Assembly: GCF_004323735.1 (NCBI RefSeq)
Contig: NZ_CP036455.1
Span: 5,451,101 to 5,515,100 of the forward strand
Length of the DNA: 64,000 nucleotides
Source: Streptomonospora litoralis
GTDB taxonomy: Bacteria > Actinomycetota > Actinomycetes > Streptosporangiales > Streptosporangiaceae
Direction: 5' to 3'
In this document: piece after piece, positions 54,118 through 62,771 of the stretch
Numbering within the stretch: position 1 is the stretch's first letter
Layout: each line of letters begins with the position of its first letter
Notes under the pieces: model-generated
Databases searched by the model: none
Seen by the model: only the letters and a program-made list of their open reading frames with translations
What the model was told of the DNA's origin: nothing
Translations under genes and position numbers: made by a program

Positions 54118-55500
54118 ATGACCACGGCAGCGCACGTCCCAGGTCGGACCGCGCCTCGGCCCGGCGGGGTCGGGCGCGCCCCCCACTCCCCTTTCGACGA
54201 CCGCATGGCGCTGCGCCGTGTCGACTGGGACGCCCCGTCGTCTGCGGCTTTCTACCGCTCTCTAGAAGCCGCGCTAGAACCGCGTATAGAGTCCGATGGC
54301 ATGGACCCCGTGCGCAACCCTTACGCCCCCGGCGCCGGCCAGCGTCCCCCCGAACTCGCGGGCCGCGAGCGCGAACTCCGCCAGTTCGAGGTCGTGCTCG
54401 AACGCGTGGCGCGGGGGCGCCCGGAGCGCAGCACGGTGCTGACCGGCCTGCGCGGCGTCGGGAAGACGGTCCTGCTGAACGCCTTCCGGTCGATGGCCAT
54501 CCAGCGCCTCTGGGGCACCGGCAAAATCGAGGCACGCCCCGAGCAGTCCATCCGGCGCCCGGTGGCGGCCGCGCTGCACATGGCCCTGCGCGAGCTCGCA
54601 CCCCGCCACCGCGCGCCCGACCGCATCGAGCACGTACTTGGCGTGCTGAAGGCGTTCGCGCAGGCCAAGTCCGACGACGGCGCGGGGGCGAAGGCCGCCA
54701 AGGGCGGCCCGCGCTGGCAGCCGGGCATCGACGTCCCCGCGGTACGCGGCCGGGCGGACTCCGGCGACCTCGAAATCGACCTGATGGAGCTGTTCGTCGA
54801 CGCCGCCTCGATCGCCACCGACCTCGGGGTGGGGATCGCGCTGTTCATCGACGAGATGCAGGACATCACGCCCGACGACATCTCGGCGCTGTGCACGGCC
54901 TGCCATGAACTCTCGCAGAACGGCGGCCCGCTGATCGTGGTCGGCGCCGGACTGCCGCACCTGCCCGCGGTGCTGTCGGCCGGCAAAAGCTACTCCGAGC
55001 GCCTCTTCAGCTACACCCGCATCGACCGGCTGAGCCGCAGCGCCGCCGACTACGCGCTCACCGCACCGGCCGACGAGGAGGGGGTCGACTTCGGACCGGA
55101 GGCGCTTGAGGCGCTCTACCGGGTCTCCGACGGCTTTCCGTTCTTCGTGCAGGCCTACGGCAAGGTCACCTGGGACCACGCGCTGCGCAGCCCCATAACC
55201 GCCGAAGACGTCGAGATCGCCGCCCCCGAGGCGGAGGAGGAACTCGCCGTCGGCTTCTTCGGCAGCCGCTACGAGCGCGCCACCCCGGCGGAACGCGACT
55301 ACATGCGTGCCATGGCCTCGCTCGGCGACGAGCCGGTGCAGACCACAGACGTCGCCACCTCACTGGGCCGCCGCCCGTCGAGCCTTTCCCCCGCCCGCGA
55401 CAGCCTGATCAAGAAGGGGCTCGTCTACAGCGCCGAACGCGGCACGATCGCGTTCACCGTTCCCCACTTCGGCAGGTTCCTGCGCCGTCAGCCGGACTGA
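54118..55500 (+). CDS. AAA/STAND-like ATPase under a LexA box
   Basis: The 460-residue protein has Walker A GLRGVGKT (110-117), Walker B IALFIDEMQD (about 243), an SVGA-like sensor strand LIVVGAGLPHLP, and a C-terminal winged-helix region (ERDYMRAMASLGDEPVQTTDVATSLGRRPSSLSPARDSLIKKGLVY). This layout resembles Orc1/Cdc6-like archaeal-type ATPases. ATG 54118 is supported by AAGGAG and the LexA box. The first 61 residues contain rare CTA and ATA codons, and the usual family start MDPVRNPYAPG begins at 54301, just after TAGAGT (54287-54292), so a second, leaderless start is possible. The role is unknown. Confidence 0.82.
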   Translation: MTTAAHVPGRTAPRPGGVGRAPHSPFDDRMALRRVDWDAPSSAAFYRSLEAALEPRIESDGMDPVRNPYAPGAGQRPPELAGRERELRQFEVVLERVARGRPERSTVLTGLRGVGKTVLLNAFRSMAIQRLWGTGKIEARPEQSIRRPVAAALHMALRELAPRHRAPDRIEHVLGVLKAFAQAKSDDGAGAKAAKGGPRWQPGIDVPAVRGRADSGDLEIDLMELFVDAASIATDLGVGIALFIDEMQDITPDDISALCTACHELSQNGGPLIVVGAGLPHLPAVLSAGKSYSERLFSYTRIDRLSRSAADYALTAPADEEGVDFGPEALEALYRVSDGFPFFVQAYGKVTWDHALRSPITAEDVEIAAPEAEEELAVGFFGSRYERATPAERDYMRAMASLGDEPVQTTDVATSLGRRPSSLSPARDSLIKKGLVYSAERGTIAFTVPHFGRFLRRQPD

Positions 55501-55766
55501 CAGAGGTCAGGTGAGGTCGCTCTTGCCCCGTATCAACACATCTAACATTTTCACTATAAACAGCTAGACAACGCGAGACAGGCGCCGGACTCGCGCTCTC
55601 TATGGACGTCTAGAAAATCATCTAGAAACTGCTATACGGAACCATAGTCCACTGTCCACGGGCATCACGCGGTATGGGAAACGGTGGCTGGACGGAGAGG
55701 AGCGCACCCGCCAGCCAGGCGGGCGGCTACCTCCAAGCCCGGTCCTTTAGGGCCTCTAGGGCCGGG
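55501..55766. other. AT-rich intergenic stretch with CTAGA words
   Basis: No gene is seen. The composition drops well below the genome's GC. GCTAGACA, GTCTAGAAAA and ATCTAGAAAC occur within 60 bp (about 55565-55630). It separates the convergent ATPase and MauE-like genes, so promoters are not expected here. Confidence 0.5.
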
Positions 55767-56705
55767 TCAAGTTGACGTGGGAACCTGGGAGTCGGCCGCC
55801 GTACCGCGGCCCTGTTTGCGGGTGCCGCCAACCTGCCAACCGTCGGACGGGAGGGACACCTTCACGCCGCTTCCACCGGCTCCACCGCGGCGGCCGGTGT
55901 CGGCGGGACCGCCCAGCACCGACAGCACCGCGCCCGTGTCGGGGGCGGTGATCACCGCACGGACAGCCGGGTGTCGGCCCTCCAGCGGGACACCGAACAC
56001 CACGTCGACCACCCGGCCGTTGCGGTGCCCGGTGAACAGCGCGAACCTCCAGCAGCCCTGGCGCCACACGTCGACGGGTTCGGCCCGGGTCACGACCGCG
56101 GTGTTGGCGCGCCAGACGTCGCTGGCCCGCAGCCGCGACAAGGTCCGCTTCACCGGTACCTCCCGCACGGCGCAGGGGACGCGGCGCGTGGCGCGGCGGG
56201 CCAGTTCTACCAGTTCCGGGGAGAGCGCGCCGATGAGCAGCGCCTCGACCGCGATTACCGCCGCGTGGCCGGGCGTCGCCCCGGAAACCACGCCGACCGC
56301 CGTCGTCGGCAGTCCCACAGTCGCGAGGGCGGCCGCACCGAGCAGCGCGCTGCGGGCGATGCTCCGCCAGTCGACGGGAGTCGTACTGAGGCCGCCGAAG
56401 CAGCCGCACCCGGTCTCCGGCGCCGTGCGCCGCAGTGCCGCCAGCGCCGCGACTCCGCCGGCGAACAGCACGGCGGCCGCGATCCGGGCGGCCCCGCCCA
56501 CCGCCCCCGCGGCGCCGATCAGCGCGAGCGCGATCACCGCTTCGGCGGTGCCCTGAACCGGCGTGGCCACGCGGCGCCACCGGACGGGCAGGAGCACCGC
56601 CGGTCCCTGGCCGCGCGGTGAGCGGTCGGCGAGTTTCGCCGCCGCGCCCAGCAGCAGCATCACCGCCAGAACGGGCAGTTGGGATTCGCGGACTACATCG
56701 AGCAC
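55767..56705 (-). CDS. MauE/DoxX-like redox membrane protein
   Basis: The 312-residue protein has an N-terminal four-helix membrane domain (about 1-165) with a paired cysteine motif ETGCGCFGG (C100, C102), typical of MauE-like proteins that assist disulfide formation in methylamine dehydrogenase and other exported Cys-rich proteins. A soluble ~145-residue C-terminal domain follows (VWRQGCWRFALFTGHRNGRVVDVVFGVPL), not usual for the family. It starts 6 bp after the stop of a Cys-rich protein gene, so the two are co-expressed and probably work together. Confidence 0.82.
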   Translation of the reverse strand: MLDVVRESQLPVLAVMLLLGAAAKLADRSPRGQGPAVLLPVRWRRVATPVQGTAEAVIALALIGAAGAVGGAARIAAAVLFAGGVAALAALRRTAPETGCGCFGGLSTTPVDWRSIARSALLGAAALATVGLPTTAVGVVSGATPGHAAVIAVEALLIGALSPELVELARRATRRVPCAVREVPVKRTLSRLRASDVWRANTAVVTRAEPVDVWRQGCWRFALFTGHRNGRVVDVVFGVPLEGRHPAVRAVITAPDTGAVLSVLGGPADTGRRGGAGGSGVKVSLPSDGWQVGGTRKQGRGTAADSQVPTST

Positions 56706-56711
56706 GGGTCA

Positions 56712-57686
56712 TCACCCCACGGTCAAGGTCGCGTTGAAGCAGCCGGACTCCGGCCGCCCGCCGAGCGCCAGAAAGCTCGCCAGCGTCAGTTGCGCGATGC
56801 GGCCGTCCCCGCCGGAGTCGCAGGTCGCGCAGCGGTCGCAGAAATGCGCGGTCACCGAGGCGCAGTCGACCACCGGCAGAACGGCGGAATCGCCGGTGCA
56901 GTCGTTGTCCAGGGTGACCGCGGTCCCCCGGGACAGCAGCGGCAGCGGTCGGCAACTTCGCACGCGGTCGCACGCGTCGCCGCAGTCGCTCCCGCCGTCC
57001 AGCGCCGGGTAGGCCGCCCCGCGCAGACCGGAAAGCGCGGTATCGCCGACGGCGGGGTCGTACCAGGCGACCGACCCGTGTACCCGGTTGCCGACGTTGC
57101 GCGGCACCTGCGGCGGCGCCGCGTCCCACACCGGGAACGGCGGCTGAGTCGCCGCCGGGAGCGAGGCGTGGACGACGCCGTCCTCCCACATACCGATGGC
57201 GTCGAACAGGTAGCCGGGTCGCAGAGCGGGCAGCCGGACGCCCATCCGCCCGGAGGAGCGGTACGGGATCACCACGGGGCGGCGCGCGCCCGTGTGGCCG
57301 GTGTCGATCTCCAGCGTGTCCCCGGAACGGGAGGCGATCACGCCGGTCACGCGGGCTATGCGCACCCAGATCCGCTCGGCGACCCAGCGGCCCGCGCGGC
57401 ACTTCACGACCACGTCGTCGCCGATGCGCAGCCCCGACAGGCCGACCTCGCGGCCGCGCCAGAACGTCGTCGCCGCCTCGAAGAGGAACTTCTCTTCGCC
57501 GCGGTCGGTGGCGACGCCGATCACGTGGGGTGAGACGTCGGTGATCACACCGCGGGCGACCGGGTCCGGGTCCGGCACCGCAGTGGGCTCGGGTGCGGCG
57601 TGTTCTCCCAGCACAGCGGCGGTATAGCGCCGCCGCGCACGCGTATCGGCCGGCACGGGCCCTCCTCCCACCGGGTACCCGACCAT
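56712..57686 (-). CDS. Cys-rich protein partner of the MauE-like gene
   Basis: The 324-residue protein has two parts: an N-terminal beta-rich region (repeated small barrels, GVITDVSPHVIGVATDRGEEKF, RIWVRIARVTGVIASRSGDTLEI), and a C-terminal ~110 residues with nine cysteines (SDCGDACDRVRSC, NDCTGDS, DCASVTAHFCDRCATCDSG, SGCFN). No clear signal peptide is seen. The family is not recognised. Linkage to a MauE-like protein suggests that the cysteines are oxidised to disulfides or crosslinked. ATG 57686 follows GGAGGG. Confidence 0.72.
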   Translation of the reverse strand: MVGYPVGGGPVPADTRARRRYTAAVLGEHAAPEPTAVPDPDPVARGVITDVSPHVIGVATDRGEEKFLFEAATTFWRGREVGLSGLRIGDDVVVKCRAGRWVAERIWVRIARVTGVIASRSGDTLEIDTGHTGARRPVVIPYRSSGRMGVRLPALRPGYLFDAIGMWEDGVVHASLPAATQPPFPVWDAAPPQVPRNVGNRVHGSVAWYDPAVGDTALSGLRGAAYPALDGGSDCGDACDRVRSCRPLPLLSRGTAVTLDNDCTGDSAVLPVVDCASVTAHFCDRCATCDSGGDGRIAQLTLASFLALGGRPESGCFNATLTVG

Positions 57687-57992
57687 TGTCGCCCTCCGCG
57701 GTCCGCTCACCGCGCCACACGCCGAGGCGGGGTGCAGTCGGGCGGCGTTTTCCCCGCTCAGCCGTGGTTCGGAAGCTCCTCGTCGCGAAACGCCCGAAGC
57801 ACCACATCCCCCTCGTTCCGACACGCCGTGCCACACAGGCGTCGAACACCCCATTTGTGCAGAGATGGGGTCGGAAAGAGCTGGCGATTACCGCCACCGT
57901 GACACAGTGAGATCACGAGGGCGATGTGCGTCGGGGATGCGCGCCGGGCCGGGCGACGGGGCGCGCTCCAGCGGATCCGGGTCGGTGATCGC
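57687..57992. other. Intergenic region before the SigE-family gene
   Basis: No gene is seen. ACCCCAT (57848-57854) and ATGGGGT (57865-57871) form a short inverted repeat in the probable promoter area of the sigma gene. Confidence 0.45.
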
Positions 57993-58511
57993 GTGACGGG
58001 AACAGCACGGAAGACCAGGTACGAGGAATTCTCCGCCTACGTCAGCGACCGCGGTCCGGCTCTGCTGCGCATGGCACGGTCGCTGGCCAACAACCGCTCC
58101 GACGCCGAGGACCTGCTGCAGGCCGCGCTCATCAAGACCTTCTTCGCCTGGGACAGGATCTCCAGCCCCAACGCCCGCGACGGCTATGTGCGCCGTGCGA
58201 TGGTCAACACGCAGATCTCCGAGTGGCGCCGCCAGCGCGTGGCCGTCTACCCGACGGACGAAATCCCCGACCAGCGCGTCGACGACCCCACCTGGAAGAC
58301 CGACCTGGCCGACACCGTCCACCGCGCCATCGGCCGCCTGCCCGATCGCCAGCGGACCGTGGTGGTGCTGCGGTACTACGAGGACATGACCGAGGCGCAG
58401 ATCGCCGCCCGGCTGGGGGTCACGCTCGGCACCGTCAAGAGCACCCTCTCGCGCGCCGTCACCAAGCTCCGCCAGGACGCCGACCTCACCATCGACCGCG
58501 CCACGTCCTGA
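57993..58511 (+). CDS. SigE-family ECF sigma factor
   Basis: The 172-residue protein has sigma region 2 (EEFSAYVSDRGPALLRMARSLANNRSDAEDLLQAALIKTFFAW) and region 4 (AIGRLPDRQRTVVVLRYYEDMTEAQIAARLGVTLGTVKSTLSRAVTKLR). The compact length and sequence place it in the actinobacterial SigE family of ECF factors. GTG 57993 fits the family start; an upstream ATG at 57924 is an alternative. No anti-sigma gene is adjacent, so control is not visible. Confidence 0.88.
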   Translation: MTGTARKTRYEEFSAYVSDRGPALLRMARSLANNRSDAEDLLQAALIKTFFAWDRISSPNARDGYVRRAMVNTQISEWRRQRVAVYPTDEIPDQRVDDPTWKTDLADTVHRAIGRLPDRQRTVVVLRYYEDMTEAQIAARLGVTLGTVKSTLSRAVTKLRQDADLTIDRATS

Positions 58512-58589
58512 CCCCCGCGCCCGCCCACCGCGCCACCAGGCGCTCGTTTTGCACCAAGGGGCACGCGCTCGGTACTCTTATCCCAGCCA

Positions 58590-58678
58590 GGAGGCTTCGC
58601 CTAGTCCGGTCTATGGCGCCGCACTGCTAATGCGGTTAGGGTTCACGCCCTTCCGGGGTTCAAATCCCCGAGCCTCCG
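58590..58678 (+). tRNA. tRNA-Ser(GCT)
   Basis: An 89-base tRNA: acceptor stem GGAGGCT/AGCCTCC, anticodon stem CCGCA/TGCGG with loop CTGCTAA (anticodon GCT, reading AGC and AGU), the long variable arm of class II tRNAs, and GGTTCAAATCC in the T arm. CCA is not encoded. A T-tailed terminator follows. Confidence 0.96.
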
Positions 58679-58690
58679 CAGGTGAGAGAA

Positions 58691-58719
58691 GGCCCGTCGC
58701 GCAAGCGGCGGGCCTTTTT
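58691..58719 (+). terminator. Terminator after tRNA-Ser
   Basis: GGCCCGTCGC and GCGGCGGGCC form a 10-bp stem (one G-U pair), with loop GCAA and tail TTTTT. Confidence 0.85.
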
Positions 58720-58930
58720 CGTGGGCCGACGGCGGCCGGGCGAGGCAGACGCGCCTCCGACGGGTCCGCGTCGCAAACTCGAAGCCGATGCGCGCGCGGA
58801 CGGAGGGCTCCCACCGCCCTCCTGCGCCTGGTGGCCAGGTCGCGACCTGGTGGCCTGGCTGCAGTCGGCGCCACCTGGACATTCCGCTCGACGGCGGCGC
58901 GGGGCCCGGATCGGATGCGACGGTCGTCCC

Positions 58931-59674
58931 ATGTCGGGAGGACGAAACGAGGTCCATGTCATCGACCGGTCCGAGTGGGGCGCCAGGCCCCCGCGGAACC
59001 GGCAGTACGTCTCGTGGGACGCCCGGGTCGAGTTCATCGTGCACCACTCCGCCGGCCCCACCGACCAGTCTGTCCGCTCCATCCAGGATTTCCACCTCGA
59101 CGAGCGCGGGTGGGCGGACATCGGCTACAACCTCCTCGTGGACGACGCCGGAAACGCCTACGAAGGCCGCGGCTGGCTCGTTGTCGGCGCACACGCGGTC
59201 GGCCACAACGTCTCCGGGATCGGAGTCTGCTACATCGGCCGAAACAACCCCACGTCGGCGGCGAAGGCCGCCATCCGCGCCCTGTACGAGGAGGCGTGCG
59301 AGCGGGCCGGCCGGAGGTTGGCGGCCAAGGGGCACCGCGATGTCAACGAGACGACCTGCCCCGGCGACGAACTGTACGCCTGGGTGCACGACGGCATGCC
59401 CGCGAACGGTTTCAGAAACGGAGGTCACGACGTGATCGGTCTGCAGATGGGCGACAGGGGCGAGGGGGTCGAGGCGCTGCAGGCCCTCATCCTCTACGCC
59501 GGCGGTGAACTGCCCCGCTACGGTGTCGATAGCCGATACGGCGAGGAGACCGCCGAGGCCCTGCGCCAGGTGCGCAAGTCGGTGGGCTCGGAAGCGGCGG
59601 AGGGCTACGGCGACAGGGTCACCGGCTACGCCTACGCCCAACTGATCCAGGCGGTCGCCCGTCATCAGGACTGA
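58931..59674 (+). CDS. Peptidoglycan amidase (PGRP/amidase_2 type), endolysin-like
   Basis: The 247-residue protein has an N-acetylmuramoyl-L-alanine amidase domain (about 10-150): IDRSEWGARPP, zinc-binding FIVHHSAGPTDQSVRSIQDFH, GYNLLVDDAGNAYEGRGW, and GHRDVNETTCPGD with the second His and Cys. A helical ~90-residue C-terminal domain with a peptidoglycan-binding-like pattern follows (LQMGDRGEGVEALQALILYAGG). No signal peptide is present, unlike cellular autolysins, so it resembles a phage endolysin. It starts 250 bp after a tRNA-Ser gene, a common phage integration place. Confidence 0.86.
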   Translation: MSGGRNEVHVIDRSEWGARPPRNRQYVSWDARVEFIVHHSAGPTDQSVRSIQDFHLDERGWADIGYNLLVDDAGNAYEGRGWLVVGAHAVGHNVSGIGVCYIGRNNPTSAAKAAIRALYEEACERAGRRLAAKGHRDVNETTCPGDELYAWVHDGMPANGFRNGGHDVIGLQMGDRGEGVEALQALILYAGGELPRYGVDSRYGEETAEALRQVRKSVGSEAAEGYGDRVTGYAYAQLIQAVARHQD

Positions 59675-59818
59675 CGGGGCGCGGTATCCGGTCCGCCCCG
59701 GCCGAGCGCGCCCCGGGCCGAGCTCGCCAGGATGCCTCAGCTCGCGCCGTGCGATGGCCGAACGGACCCCGGGCGGCCCCGGCGGACAGCATCGCCGTTG
59801 CACGGCGTGCCCGCCGCC

Positions 59819-60121
59819 TCACCGCGGGGCGGTCGACACGCGGACCGAGCCGGTTCCGCCGAGGATCTGCCAGGAATTGGCGAGGACCTGCGGTAGCGGG
59901 AGGAAGTCGCGTTCGGCGGGGGTGGTGATCTCGCCGACGGGATCCAGGGCGGCGAAGACGCACCAGCCCTTGCCGGCGACCCTGCAGGACCAGGGGAGGA
60001 GTTCGGCGGGCATGTCGCCGGGCCGCGCGGCGTCGGTCTCCGGTTCCAGCGCGATTCCGCGCCGCTCGGCTTCGCGCTGCATCACGCGTGCGGCGTGTTC
60101 GCCCGCGTTCAGGTGCGTCAC
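59819..60121 (-). CDS. Small protein of unknown function
   Basis: The 100-residue soluble protein starts with a charged helix (THLNAGEHAARVMQREAERRGIALEPET) and continues with strands (CRVAGKGWCVFAALDPVGEITTPAERDFLPLPQVLANSWQILGG). GTG 60121 follows GGGAG at 7-base spacing, and codon use fits a real gene. No family is recognised. Confidence 0.65.
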   Translation of the reverse strand: MTHLNAGEHAARVMQREAERRGIALEPETDAARPGDMPAELLPWSCRVAGKGWCVFAALDPVGEITTPAERDFLPLPQVLANSWQILGGTGSVRVSTAPR

Positions 60122-60351
60122 GTGTGACTCCCATCGAGGATCGCCGCCGACGCCGCCGCCGGGGATGCGGACGGGTTCCGTCGTGGCACGACGATAGTGG
60201 GTCGGTCGCCGTTCGGGAGCCGCGGACGCGAAGGTTTCTGCCTCTGCCCCTGAGTCGGCGGGTGGAGGGGGCGGGGCACGCCGGCCGCCTCCGGACCGCC
60301 GGCGTCGGGAGGCGGCCGCGCGGGCCGAGCGGCAGGGCGGCCGGGCGGCGG

Positions 60352-60927
60352 CTATCCGCCCTTCGCCCCCTCCTGCAGCAGGCGGCTGGTGAGGGCGCGC
60401 ACCCGCTGCATGCGTGTGCCGCCCTCGTCGACCGCGGTGTGCGAGATCGCGCCCTCGAGCAGCAGGAACACGTGCTCGGCCAGGTCTTCGGCGTCGGCGC
60501 GCGGAACGTCCGCCCTGATCAGCTCCGCCAGGCGGGCGCGCACCGCGCGCTTGTGCTCCCTGATGACCGACCACCCGGCGTGGTCCGGCGGCAGCTCGGC
60601 GGCGGCGTTGAGGAACGCGCAGCCGCGGCCGGCCTCCAGCCGCGGGTGTGCGATGTAGGCGTCGACCAGGGTGAGCGTGCGCGGCGGCGGCGCCTCGGCC
60701 AGGCGCTCTTCGAGGTAGGCCCACCAGCTCTCGTGGCGCCGGCGCAGGTAGTGCACCACCAGCTCGTCCTTGGAGCCGAAGCGGTCGTAGAGGGTCTTCT
60801 TCGTCACCCCCGCCGTGTCGGCGACCAGTGCCACACCCACCGCGTTGATGCCCTCGCGGTAGAACAACCCGCCCGCGGCGTCGAGGATGCGCCGCCCCGC
60901 GGGTGTCATGTCCGCTCGTTTCGTCAT
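60352..60927 (-). CDS. TetR-family regulator of the adjacent MFS transporter
   Basis: About 191 residues: TetR helix-turn-helix (GRRILDAAGGLFYREGINAVGVALVADTAGVTKKTLYDRFGSKDELVVHYL), then an all-helical domain with conserved CAFLNAAAELPP as in the TetR_C group. ATG 60927 was chosen over the GTG three codons upstream. It is divergent from the MFS gene; a perfect 18-bp palindrome lies in the gap. Confidence 0.9.
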   Translation of the reverse strand: MTKRADMTPAGRRILDAAGGLFYREGINAVGVALVADTAGVTKKTLYDRFGSKDELVVHYLRRRHESWWAYLEERLAEAPPPRTLTLVDAYIAHPRLEAGRGCAFLNAAAELPPDHAGWSVIREHKRAVRARLAELIRADVPRADAEDLAEHVFLLLEGAISHTAVDEGGTRMQRVRALTSRLLQEGAKGG

Positions 60928-60986
60928 ACAGGTCACTATACCTACCGGTGGGTTGACTGTGCCCTATTCAGCGAGCACGCTGGAAA

Positions 60987-61004
60987 GTATACCGATCGGT
61001 ATAC
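60987..61004. promoter_or_regulatory. TetR-type operator between TetR and MFS genes
   Basis: GTATACCGATCGGTATAC is a perfect 18-bp palindrome 15 bp before the MFS ATG. A related TATACCTACCGGT lies nearer the TetR gene (about 60937-60949). Confidence 0.75.
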
Positions 61005-61019
61005 AGAAGGGGGTCGACC

Positions 61020-62363
61020 ATGGTCGGGCAGCGGACGGACGGCGGCGCCTCGCCGACAGCAGCAAGCACCGGAGCGGCGGGCGTGCCCGCGGCCGGGCTG
61101 GCCGCCGCCGGCCTCGCGCTCATCGCCGCCTGCTACGGGCTCGCGCGGTTCGCCTACGGGCTGTTCGTGCCCGCGTTCAGCATCGAATTCGGTCTCGGAG
61201 CCGCCCAGGCGGGCGCCATCGCGTCCGCCGGCTACACGGGCTACTGCGCCGCCGTCGTCACCGCGTCGATCGCCACCGCGCGCCTGGGTCCGCGCGCCGT
61301 GGCCGCCGCGGCAGGGGCGGCGGCCACGGCGGGAACGGCGCTGATCGCCGCCGCGCCGGGTGCCGGGGTGCTCTGCGCGGGGGTGGTGCTCGCGGGCGTG
61401 AGCAGCGGTGCGGCGTCGCCGCCGCTGGCCCAAGCGGTGGCGCGCTGGGTGGCGGCGGAGCGGTCCGACCGGGTGCAGAGCGTCGTCAACTCCGGGACCG
61501 GACTGGGCGTCATGGTCTCCGGTCCGCTCGCGCTGCTCTTCGCCGAGGAGTGGCGGCTGTCGTGGGCGGCGTTCGCGGTCGCGTCGGCCGCCGCCGCGGT
61601 GTGGACGGCCGCCGTGATCCCGTCGCACCGCTTCGGCGGCCCGGTCGGGCGCGGCGGGCCCCGCGGCGATCCGAGAACCGTGCGCGCCCCGGTGCCGCGG
61701 CGGTTCTCCGTGCCGCGCCTCGCGCCCGGGGCCGTGCGGCTGCTCGCCGCCGCGGCCGCGATGGGCGCGGCCAGCTCGGCGGTGTGGACTTTCGGCCGCG
61801 ACGTCGCCGTCAGCCAGGGCGCGAGCGCTTCGGCGTCCACGGTCATGTGGATCGTGCTCGGCGGCGCCGGCCTCCTCGGCGCGCTGACCGGCGACGCCGG
61901 CGCCCGCATCGGCCTCGGCCGCGCCTGGGCGATCGGCATGGCGGGCCTGGCGGCGGCGACCTTCGGCCTGGCGCTGGCCTCGGGCGGTGTCCCCGCCATC
62001 TACGTCGCGGGCGGCCTGTTCGGCGCCGTCTACATCGCACTGAGCGGACTGCTGCTGCTCTGGGGCACCTACGTCTACTCCGACGCGCCCGCGTTCGGGG
62101 TCGGTGCCGCGTTCCTGCTGATCGCCGCCGGGCAAGCCGCCGCATCCCCGGTCATCGGCATGCTCAAGGAGGCGTTCGGCCCGACGGCCGCCTTCGCCGC
62201 CGCGGCGGCCCTTGCGGTCGCGGGCGCCGTGCTCGGTCCGCCGCGCAAGGCCCCATCGGGCGGCGGGCTCTCCGGAGGAACGCGGCGACCGGGCGCGGCC
62301 TCCACCCGGTGTCCGGCGGGCGATAAGTCGCGCTCCCGCATCCGGGGGCACCGTCGCGGGTAG
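61020..62363 (+). CDS. MFS transporter (YbfB/YjiJ type)
   Basis: The 447-residue protein has 12 predicted membrane helices. CYGLARFAYGLFVPAFSIEFGL in the first helix region and SGAASPPLAQAVARWV match the YbfB/YjiJ group of major facilitator proteins, thought to export small compounds. The Arg/Gly-rich C-terminal tail is unusually long. GAAGGGGG precedes the ATG. Its divergent TetR neighbour and palindromic operator make it a likely inducible exporter. Confidence 0.88.
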   Translation: MVGQRTDGGASPTAASTGAAGVPAAGLAAAGLALIAACYGLARFAYGLFVPAFSIEFGLGAAQAGAIASAGYTGYCAAVVTASIATARLGPRAVAAAAGAAATAGTALIAAAPGAGVLCAGVVLAGVSSGAASPPLAQAVARWVAAERSDRVQSVVNSGTGLGVMVSGPLALLFAEEWRLSWAAFAVASAAAAVWTAAVIPSHRFGGPVGRGGPRGDPRTVRAPVPRRFSVPRLAPGAVRLLAAAAAMGAASSAVWTFGRDVAVSQGASASASTVMWIVLGGAGLLGALTGDAGARIGLGRAWAIGMAGLAAATFGLALASGGVPAIYVAGGLFGAVYIALSGLLLLWGTYVYSDAPAFGVGAAFLLIAAGQAAASPVIGMLKEAFGPTAAFAAAAALAVAGAVLGPPRKAPSGGGLSGGTRRPGAASTRCPAGDKSRSRIRGHRRG

Positions 62364-62419
62364 CAGTGACGAACCGCGGCACCTGGTCCACAGCCGTGTG
62401 GAGGAAAGGGGGAGGCGCC

Positions 62420-62704
62420 GTGTCCGAGCCGCTCGGCCATGAGCCGGAAGAGACGCGTGACCGCGAGTTCGCGCCCGTGCTGCGGGAGGACGAGGAGGCC
62501 CTCAGCCGGGAGGAGGCCGCCGAGCAGGGCCGCAAGGTGACCGGTACCGGGGTCGCGACGTCGGTGCCCGCCGAACGGGACCCGCAAGAGAGCGCCGACC
62601 GCGACGCCACGGAGACCCGCTCGGAGCTGGAGGCGCCGGAGGTGAACGAGGAGTCCGAGCACCTCACCGACGCCCATGAGCGGCGCGGCGGCGACCGGAG
62701 CTGA
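62420..62704 (+). CDS. Small acidic hydrophilic protein
   Basis: The 94-residue protein is rich in Glu, Arg, Asp and Ser without hydrophobic core segments, so it is probably disordered. GGGGGAGG lies before the GTG. It follows the MFS gene by 56 bp. No family is recognised; similar acidic small proteins in actinobacteria are of unknown function. Confidence 0.6.
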   Translation: MSEPLGHEPEETRDREFAPVLREDEEALSREEAAEQGRKVTGTGVATSVPAERDPQESADRDATETRSELEAPEVNEESEHLTDAHERRGGDRS

Positions 62705-62771
62705 TCGGACGCGGGCGTCCGCCGGTTCTATACCGGCCTGCCGCAGACCCGCCGCACTCGTTCCGGCGCCT

